Assembly (NCBI GenBank): GCA_004794785.1
Contig: SJOL01010112.1
Coordinates: 1,229,283-1,293,282 of the forward strand
DNA from: Opisthorchis felineus
Lineage: Eukaryota > Platyhelminthes > Trematoda > Opisthorchiida > Opisthorchiidae
DNA: 64,000 nucleotides
Direction of reading: 5' to 3'
Part shown: positions 56,642-64,000 of the stretch, piece by piece
How the letters are laid out: each line of letters starts with the position of its first letter
Position numbering within the stretch: the stretch's first letter is position 1
Position numbers and translations under genes: made by a program
Notes under the pieces: generated by a model
What the model was told of the DNA's origin: nothing
Database searches by the model: none
The model's input: only the letters and a program-made list of their open reading frames with translations

Positions 56642-59600
56642 AAATTAGCGCATTGTTAGACCAACCATGTCTCACATAAATTCTGGCCAACAATCAGATC
56701 AAAACCTACAACAGTGACTATTGGCAGGGTAGTAAACCGGCTGGAAGTGTGGGAGTCACTGGACGTCTGTTACAAAATCGTTGTGACTTTTCAACGTCTT
56801 GAATCCAGTTATCAATGTAAGATATCTCGGTATGCTTAGCGTTTAAATTGATTCATCTCTGTTAGAAATTCAGGCTTAAATCAGTTATTGGATAAGTGAT
56901 AAATTGGGTTTCTCATTTTCTAAAACAAATCTACACTCATAGGTTGGCTTATATTGAAATTCCAATTAACTGTGGGATGCAACCAACGGGTCGCATATAA
57001 TGTAGGGATAGGCCCAATGTGAATAGCTAAATCATGAATGACTGCCAAAATAGTCAGCAGAGTCGACAAGAAAGAGCGGGCTAATTATTCACGAGTGGAA
57101 CGAGCCAGAGCAAAGGTAAACTACTGCCTCCGTTTCAGAGCAAACTTTTTCAAAAGTAACACGATCGAACCTTCTCCACGTGTACGTCCAAGTCCGTATC
57201 TAGGAACTCCCAGACAGCGGTAAGTTTGGCGAAACGTACTGTGTCAAATGAACTCCTGTGAACACACAGGTGACACCTAAATATGTTCCAGTAACTACCT
57301 GCAGAGGTTACGGTTGATGCGCAGTCGGTTATTTAGTATGATGTTCATTACCTGTACAACATAGATCTCGAAAATGACTGTCATTCCTATGGCAAGAATG
57401 CAGGTACTGGAACAATGAGTAGTATATAACAATTACATCAAATGATTTCACAGTCAGTGTATTGATTTAATGTTTTATTATCAGCAGTGAAGCGAGTTGC
57501 TCTGATTAAATTTACCAAGTTTTCATAAATATTCTCCTGTTGAAAAGACTGGACTTATTTGGCAAGAATTTCACAATGTATACATAATTTAATTACCATG
57601 GGTGTCTTCGCCACATTCGTTTCTCTTATGATTTCTGGGCTTACTTTCAGTCTTTTGAAACAGTCCGAAGACAAAAGCTTGATAAAGAAAATTCAGAGGT
57701 ATCTGGGTTGATGTGCGAACCTTGCGGTATCCCTTTTAAAGCTATGCGTCTTCAGTCAGTTCACCGAGCAGAATCAGCTTCAACAGCTCCAATGCGCACG
57801 CCCGACTCATTAGGCTAGAGAGGAGAAACTCGTCTGGTAGCTCAATCCTGTGACACTATGCACGAAGTTTCCGACTAATCCAGGAAGGTATGTGAGAAAA
57901 TATTCTTCGTCGACGCTGGAAACCATCCTTTTGGAGGCGTTATCACTGGCTCGAGCTTGAAGTCAAGTATCAGAGTTTAGATGATTGGCTGTCCGAGGTG
58001 GTACTGCGTATGAACCAAGTGTATAGCAACTGTATTGACGTTGGTCAGTTCGTCTTATCAGTGCCTTAGCTACACCTATAGACTTGAACGACTTTTGACA
58101 AGGAAACCTTTCGACGCCATGAGCCGTTGATGGCAGAATGACCCGTTTTTACTGCATAAGCCAAATAGAAGGACAGCTAGATTACTGTCAGGAGACAATT
58201 AAGTTATCTAGTTGGCAGCTCACACAATAGATTTGTTCTGGCTAACTTGGATGGTGCAAGCAATTAAAATGTTTGCATATTTCAGTAGACCAACTTTCTT
58301 GATCTTGCATCCTTTTTTGCTAGGAATTTAATGGAAAGGTGAAACGAAGTGAAACCTTCCTCTGATGTGCGTAATGCAAACTTAAAGGGATCTCTCCAAT
58401 GGTACAACGTCCATGGCAATCTTTTGGTAAGCTTTCATCTATCGACTGATTAGATGATGACTTTTGGTGCCCAGGGTCAACACAAGTAATGTTCACGCTG
58501 GAATAAAGATGAAAAATAGTTGCATTCTCGAACTGTCCTTTGGGGAAATCCTGTTTTGGAAACATTGTATTCAATCAGCTGACCGATCAAACCTGGAAAC
58601 AAGCGTCCAGAAACTCTTCACATCAGCGATTCTTCAATCAGACATTTGTATCTATATTGGTATTTGCGCTTCAAATGACGCTCATAATTAGTTGATATTC
58701 ATTTGTGAGTTTTATTCGTATAAACTGACTGGTAGCTCTTATATTTCAACTCATCCCCATCAGAAGTTAGTATACCATGACCTGTTTTCCCGTCATATAG
58801 TTTTCCGTAGAAAAATACGCTTGCAAACATGGGCGCCGAAAGACACTGAGAGCAAAATTATGGTCTATAGAAAGGGCTAAATAATTGTGGAATGCCAGTA
58901 TCACTACATTTACTGCGAACGGAACCACAAATGATGGATTCAAGGGTCACCTGACGGACGGATGCCTTCATACTCTGCTAGCGCATGGGCGAATGGTAAC
59001 TTTGGGGTAACAGACGCGCATGAGATAAACCTAGAAAACCCGTTCGACCTGTGAAGGTGGACCAAGTGGTTGGCAACTGGCTGGATAACGAGTAACATCA
59101 TTAGATATCCTCCGACGGATGAGGGTGGTTAGATAAAAACTCAAAACAATCACTTCCACCTCGTTTGATGATGTCCCATCATACGAAACATTGTCAACAG
59201 GTGCCAAACCTTTAACATGATTGTGTAGAATCAACACGGGCCTGGACACATCGATTTTAGAATTGTCCTTCACAGCACAGAATACTCATACCAGAGTGAG
59301 TACTGAGACTGCACACTGGTTCGGAGCAAATCAGATAGTATATGTAAGGCAGTGACTTCTTAACAGAGTTTTATTAGCTTATACTTGTCTGTGGGTGATA
59401 TGGGTGACATATAGGGGAGGCATTCTTATATATCAGATATCACCATTGAGGGTCACAGTATTAATACACTGTCTACAGTGTGTAAATTTTTATCATAGAA
59501 ATTTAGGGTACCTGTAATGCTATTTGCTCGCAGAATGGGTAGAGGCTGTACTCCCTTAGGAAGTAGCACGCCTTTAATCGAATCCATTTGGGGGGTGGGG

Positions 59601-59689
59601 GTTCTCCGTGAGTGGTCTGGTGTACTGTTTGGTGTTCAGGCAAAAATAAGCCTGACGAAAACTTAGAGACTATATTTGCCTGAAGAGAC
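56642..59689. other. Unassigned non-coding stretch
   Basis: About 3 kb with nothing recognised on either strand. All frames are shorter than 90 codons. Confidence 0.45.
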
Positions 59690-59905
59690 CCAAAAGATCG
59701 AAGTCGGGTAGTGGGCTTCCAAAGAGTTCTCAGTAACATTATGAGTAGTGTGTTCCTTCTAGAGAGTTTACCAATATGTTACATTTGATGCAACTAAAAC
59801 ATGAGTTGATATTTATGCGGCACATTCAGTTGAAGGATATCATTAACGAGAGGTTTAGCAGGGATTTAGCTTCCAATATATTCTCATAAACAACAAAAAC
59901 CACAG
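59690..59905 (+). repeat. Hammerhead-repeat fragment 14 (decayed)
   Basis: TCGGGTAGTGGGCTTCCAAAG and GTTCTCAGTAACATTATGAG keep the stem I strand and following module. Then ACATGAGTTGATATTTATGC, CACATTCAGTTGAAGGATAT and CATTAACGAGAGGTTTAGC follow. Ribozyme core lost. Confidence 0.65.
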
Positions 59906-60354
59906 CAAAGTAATGTTGATACACTAATTTAGTAATTGTCTGAATTTTTTCTAGTGAGAAACAGCCGCTGCTTTTGCTTCCAATTAGGGAAGCGAAATAC
60001 ATGTGCTCATTAGCTACCTCCTTAGATGGCGGTGCATATTTTATCGAATTCGGTAGTTTATCTAGGTGGGTTTTAACAAAGAATAATAAATCATATTCCG
60101 ATCAATTTTTTCCATCAGTTGGAAACCGCTTGGAACCGACTGATATGTAATCGATTTCTTATTATCGTTTTTGTAAGGTGGAAATCATTACAGGAGCCAG
60201 GTTGCCCCGCATGGGGAAGACGTTTTCTCGTTGACCAGAGTTCTGGTCTTCTCTATCCATTCAGAACTACGCACGTTCGAGTTAAAAAGCGAGCTAGTCA
60301 CATCGTCCTAGCGGGGTAATGTTCAGCTGTTCAGATGTGACAATCGGGTGAGGG
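59906..60354. other. Unassigned short gap
   Basis: Nothing recognised. Confidence 0.35.
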
Positions 60355-60540
60355 CAGGTTGCACTGGTGTAGTGGTGGTAAATCGTTTGCCTAACATACC
60401 AGATGTCTGGAGTTAAAATCCCGGTACGATCAGGCATATGCAGTGACGGCTAACTCTCATGTGAGTTCCAGTCACGTGTCTCCACTCTCTAATGTGGACT
60501 CATCAGGAGCCATGAGACCAGAAGTATTTAGATAACAATG
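60355..60540 (+). repeat. tRNA-derived SINE family 2, best copy
   Basis: The head GGTTGCACTGGTGTAGTGGT carries box A. ACATACCAGATGTCTGGAGT and box B GAGTTAAAATCCCGG follow. The body has GGCTAACTCTCATGTGAG, CCACTCTCTAATGTGG (a palindrome-like word) and ATGAGACCAGAAG. Head order matches 33490-33660 (minus) and, in part, 2040-2125. Confidence 0.65.
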
Positions 60541-61174
60541 ATACGAATGTGAAGTCTATGACTACCGCAACTACCTACAACTGGTTCGGATTTTTTGGTG
60601 TAGTACAGGGAAACAATAGAAAAGCAGACTGGTACCACCATGGATGTGTTGAAAAACAATACGAACTGATTACTGGCCTGGTTGTCACAGTACATTTATC
60701 AAGAACAGCCAAGACCTCGCACATTAGATTTTGGCAACACAACAGTACGCTTGGGCTCAGATATCGTCTCATGAACCTGCGTAGGCATACACTCCGTGAG
60801 AAACTCTTCCGCGAGTTGAAACTAACGCGCATGCAGATTGAAAGGGTGAGGCGAGGTAAATGCTTTATTGAAAACATAATGTGAGATGCGGCGGACATTT
60901 TTCTCCGTAGGACTGCGTTGGTGGACTACGGGAATAGACCACCCAATTGTAAAATCACACGGAACAAAAATAAGTCAAACTGGTTTGGTTACTTTTTCCT
61001 ACCTTTTGAGAGATCCCTACAACGTCGCGGTGTAAAGCCAGTCACCAAACTCACAGTGGATATAGTATGTCAACACCCGAATACCCATCGGGTTTGCTTC
61101 AACCAGTTAATTTATGAAACTTCACAATGTGCATGCCAATGAATCTAACCGACATGTGTGTATCAACGTGTATA
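60541..61174. other. Unassigned; both strands open
   Basis: Plus frame 60549-60884 and minus frame 60575-60898 overlap almost completely, each about 110 codons. Neither shows a known motif. At most one could be real. Nothing called. Confidence 0.35.
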
Positions 61175-61232
61175 AATTTATATCTTATATATATACCTTA
61201 TATCTTATATATATCTTAGTATATATCTTAGT
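61175..61232 (+). repeat. AT-rich tandem (TATCTTATATATA-type)
   Basis: Repeated TATCTTATATATAT and ATATATCTTAG words. A local AT-rich microsatellite. Confidence 0.85.
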
Positions 61233-61382
61233 CTTTCGTAAGCCACATCGTCCTTCGAAAAATTACGGGAGTGACCAGTGTAGGAAGACGGATTCAAAAG
61301 GTATCCGACTCAGAGGACAAACGGAAACAGGTGACGGGGTTTCAAATAAGTCCGGAAAATATCCCTCAGATTCTCATAAAGG

Positions 61383-61612
61383 AAACTACTCACAAGTTTG
61401 CTGAAAAATCTTCGACAACCCACGACCGGCTTCACTCTTCTTGGGTCTCATCGGGTAGGCACAGTGTCCGAGATTCCGTCAACCCTATGTTCTGCTTGAA
61501 CACAAATTGGATAGATTTCGACAAATACACTCATTTTCATATCAGTTTGGTCTTTAAGAGGAATTCAGCTAAATCTCTCGTCTATGACATTCTTCAGTTG
61601 ATTCTTGATGTT
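61383..61612. repeat. Hammerhead-repeat locus 15
   Basis: AACTACTCACAAGTTTGCTG, CTTCGACAACCCACGACCGG, a mutated ribozyme (61415-61462, minus: CCGATGA for CTGATGA, GAAG for GAAA), GATTCCGTCAACCCTATG, CTGCTTGAACACAAATTGG, ACTCATTTTCATATCAGTTT and AAATCTCTCGTCTATGAC. One unit arm, forward only. Confidence 0.8.
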
Positions 61613-62014
61613 TGCCGTAATATTTCTGTTTTGTACGGGAAAACTGTACTACCGAACCATTCCATATTGGGTTTGTTGTTAAATCAAACTCAGTAGTTAT
61701 CCATCTTCTTACAATGTGTTTGCATTCTCAAGCTGTATCGCTTTTCGGTCGGTCACTTCTAAACAAATATCTTCACTTCGGGATTACTTCGATGCAAAGA
61801 GCTGATGAGCAGTGAAAGGGAAAAACTAGGCCAATTGGTCCCCGGAAAATAAAAGCTTTTAACTGATGTGCACTGCATCTGGACGCTGAAAGACACGTGG
61901 TAATTCCATTTACTCTGAGATACTCGTAGAAATTGTTGACTTTGTCAGGCCCGATTGCAACAAAACAAACTGATAGGGAACTCAGCGGATTTATGTACCC
62001 CACACTATACACGT
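61613..62014. other. Unassigned short gap
   Basis: Nothing recognised. Confidence 0.35.
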
Positions 62015-62234
62015 AACACACTACTCATAAGATTGCTGAAACCTATACGATAACCCTTGCAGGGATCTGCCCTACTTGGAGTTCATCAGGTAGGTGCAGC
62101 CGCCGAGTGCCTGTGAACCTTATGTTCTACTTGAACCCAATTTGCAAAGAGAATGTTACAGGCTAGAGATTCAGCTGGGATTCAGGTGAGTCTCCTATGA
62201 GTCTCCCATTGATATGCAAATGAGTGTACTTGTC
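62015..62234. repeat. Hammerhead-repeat locus 16
   Basis: ACACACTACTCATAAGATTG, a decayed ribozyme in which CTGATGA survives (complement near 62082-62090) but GAAA and stem III do not, GTGAACCTTATGTTCTACTT, then the inverted arm AGAGATTCAGCTGGGATTC, AGGTGAGTCTCC duplicated, and GCAAATGAGTGTACTTG. Confidence 0.75.
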
Positions 62235-63029
62235 TAAGCTGGACGTCTTGCTTCACGTTAACTTAGTTACGGTCTCATGTTGCAATTTGGTTTTAAGCTG
62301 CAAACCTCTCGGTTGTGTTGGTTCGTTCGCTTGGCCCAAACTTGTTGGACTAGTCCTGAGTACTCAGCAACTACGAGGAGATTCTGTCTGTTTTTCGATC
62401 ACTGACGTACAGACTTCTCTTGTGGCATAAATCCAAGCATGTGAAATGGCGAATTTGCACTGCCTCGTGAATATGGAATTAAATGTTTAGGCTCTAGTGA
62501 GTGAAAACCCGGTCATCAGCTGTCGAATATTTTAGAAAGTACCATTTGTATTGTAGCCTGGTGGAACAATCAAAGTGGTTGTGATTAGATCAACTGCATA
62601 AGCGGCAATTCTATCGTTCACATCCACGTTCTCCTCCATAACCTCTAACTGGTCGTCCACTTTTCGATACTCACTGGATTTTTGGTGACGTTGATGACGC
62701 CCGAAAAATTCGAAGCCATTTAGTTGCACCTATGAATCTTTACTTACATGAATACAGGTGTAACGGTGGGTAGTAGTATATCTGGCTGAGCTGATGAATG
62801 TCAATTGGGAAACAACAGTGGATCACATAAATCAGAATGGATGGTATAATCGATAACTATATGACCAAGTACACTCATTTACAACTTGACATCATGTTCA
62901 TGGCGGACTCAACAGAATTACAGCTGAGTGGCTCTCCAACCGCATATTTTGTGCAAAGATCACCCCTCAAGCACATTACTGGTAGCGGACTGTCGAGACT
63001 TCTTTTCCAGCCTTATAAGTTGTTTTATG
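62235..63029. other. Mostly unassigned; a weak repeat arm near 62868
   Basis: AAGTACACTCATTTACAACT at 62868 resembles the start of the ribozyme-repeat arm, but the following sequence does not confirm it. Otherwise nothing recognised. Confidence 0.3.
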
Positions 63030-63295
63030 CCCGAAAAATTTACTGCGATATCTCGAGTGTCGCACCAACTGAAATATAGGGCAGCTTTATGGCCCACGCA
63101 GCTGAAAGGTATACTGAAAGAGGAGTCTAATCAGGATCCAGATGAGTCCCCTTTCAAGGAGTTAAGTCGCAAGTGAGTGTAGTTCGCCATTTGTGTACAC
63201 TTTAGTGTCCGGGTTGAGCACAATGTTGACGGACACTCGGGGACTGCGCCTACCTAATGCGCCCGGAGGAGGCTGAAACTGACCGTCGAATTGTT
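63030..63295 (+). repeat. Hammerhead-repeat locus 17
   Basis: GATATCTCGAGTGTCGCACC, CAACTGAAATATAGGGC, CAGGATCCAGATGAGTCCCC, AGTGAGTGTAGTTCGCC, GGTTGAGCACAATGTTGACG, GACTGCGCCTACCTAATGCG and GAGGCTGAAACTGACCGTCG. The ribozyme's CTGATGA is now CTAATGC and the palindrome ACTGACC, so it is inactive. Orientation opposite to loci 15 and 16. Confidence 0.7.
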
Positions 63296-64000
63296 TTAAA
63301 CAATTTCATAGTTGCTGTGTCATTTCAAGTAAAAAGTATTACTAAATTCATTCCAACCGATTTTCAAAATTGAAGGAATGGATTTCGAAATATTCAATCG
63401 GTTAACTCGGATACACAATACAGGCCCACGTGTTCGCAGCAAGAGGATCGGAACATGTAGCAACGATTTTTAGGTAAATAAACTCGTTTATCACATTCAT
63501 CATACGTTTCTCATATGAGAATCAACATAATGTAGTAGCAGTTCCGTTGCTTTGGTTAAGCGATTCAAATGAATTCAAGGTCGCATATGAAGGTCATGTG
63601 GGGTTAGTGTATCCTAGCCAATCAATCGACAGTTTCTTTTCAACAGTTGATTCTCGGCAATCCAAAAGGCGGACTTTCTAAAATCGATGTTGTACAGTGT
63701 TTCCCAAATGGGAATGCTTTTTCAGAGAGGACGACACATGCACAATGTAAGAACCATCGATCTTTAAGACGACATCACTACCGGTTGTTTTTCGTTTGAA
63801 GGTTTTTACATAGAGAGAGCACTATGTCAGTAAACACTGTCGTCAACTGCATCTTTTGAATAGTGAGAACTACGTATGAATGATCAGTTGTGAACCCCCA
63901 GACAAACAGCTTGGAATTTTGCATGAATTTATTTTACATCTCAGCCATCCAGACATGGGTAAAAGTATTTCCGGCAAGATCCAATGCAGGCCAGTGTCCC
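63296..64000. other. Unassigned non-coding stretch
   Basis: Nothing recognised to the end of the window. Confidence 0.4.

Noticed and set aside
60549..60898. Overlapping ~110-codon frames on both strands.
   Set aside because: They are mirror shadows; neither shows a family motif or splice signals.
62868..62920. Another ribozyme-repeat arm starting AAGTACACTCATTTACAACT.
   Set aside because: Only the first ~20 bases resemble the arm; the rest does not follow the module order.

Overview
The window looks like non-coding, repeat-rich DNA from an animal nuclear genome. There are no prokaryotic operons, no long intact single-exon gene and no rRNA or tRNA gene. What is present is a mixture of decayed retroelements: APE-type LINEs, Penelope-like element (PLE) pieces, several tRNA-derived SINE families, a dead mariner transposon and microsatellites. 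The style of these LINEs, together with hammerhead-bearing repeats, recalls parasitic flatworms, perhaps a tapeworm. That assignment is inference, made without a database search.

The main discovery is a dispersed repeat of about 300 bp, with at least 16 recognisable whole or partial copies scattered from 4.4 kb to 63.3 kb. Read on the correct strand, each well-kept copy carries the conserved core of a type I hammerhead self-cleaving ribozyme: CUGAUGA, a stem II hairpin, GAAA, a palindromic ACCGGU in place of stem III, an NUH cleavage site, and a six-base-pair stem I. One locus (14.1-14.6 kb) keeps two unit segments head to tail at a period of about 295 bp. Others are joined as long inverted repeats. 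This is the behaviour expected of metazoan retrozymes or PLE terminal repeats that spread through circular RNA. A degenerate PLE reverse transcriptase relic (34.8-35.2 kb) and a second hammerhead-like motif in an inverted-repeat unit (49.9-50.6 kb) are in the same window and could represent the autonomous partner lineage.

Layout. 0-10 kb: mostly unassigned, with SINE relics, two ribozyme-repeat loci and a tail-to-tail SINE pair at 7.85-8.25 kb. 10-18 kb: a LINE reverse transcriptase relic, a SINE, four ribozyme-repeat loci. 18-25 kb: mariner fossil, poly-C tract, two SINEs, a strong ribozyme-repeat hairpin. 25-27 kb: LINE endonuclease relic. 28-36 kb: SINEs, a CpG-rich stretch with paired CCAAT boxes, PLE relic, ribozyme repeats. 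36.9-43.2 kb: a LINE cluster with one copy retaining 5' region, endonuclease, part of the RT, C-terminus and a TTGA-repeat tail, plus an orphan 5' copy in inverted orientation and a 3'-end copy. 43-64 kb: more ribozyme repeats, another LINE RT fragment, the PLE-like inverted unit, a ~580 bp ATC microsatellite at 54.7-55.3 kb, SINE relics and AT-rich satellite.

A handful of short open stretches flanked by plausible GT/AG splice signals are listed as low-confidence candidate exons. If real, the window could lie in introns of one or more genes, but none of their products is recognised.
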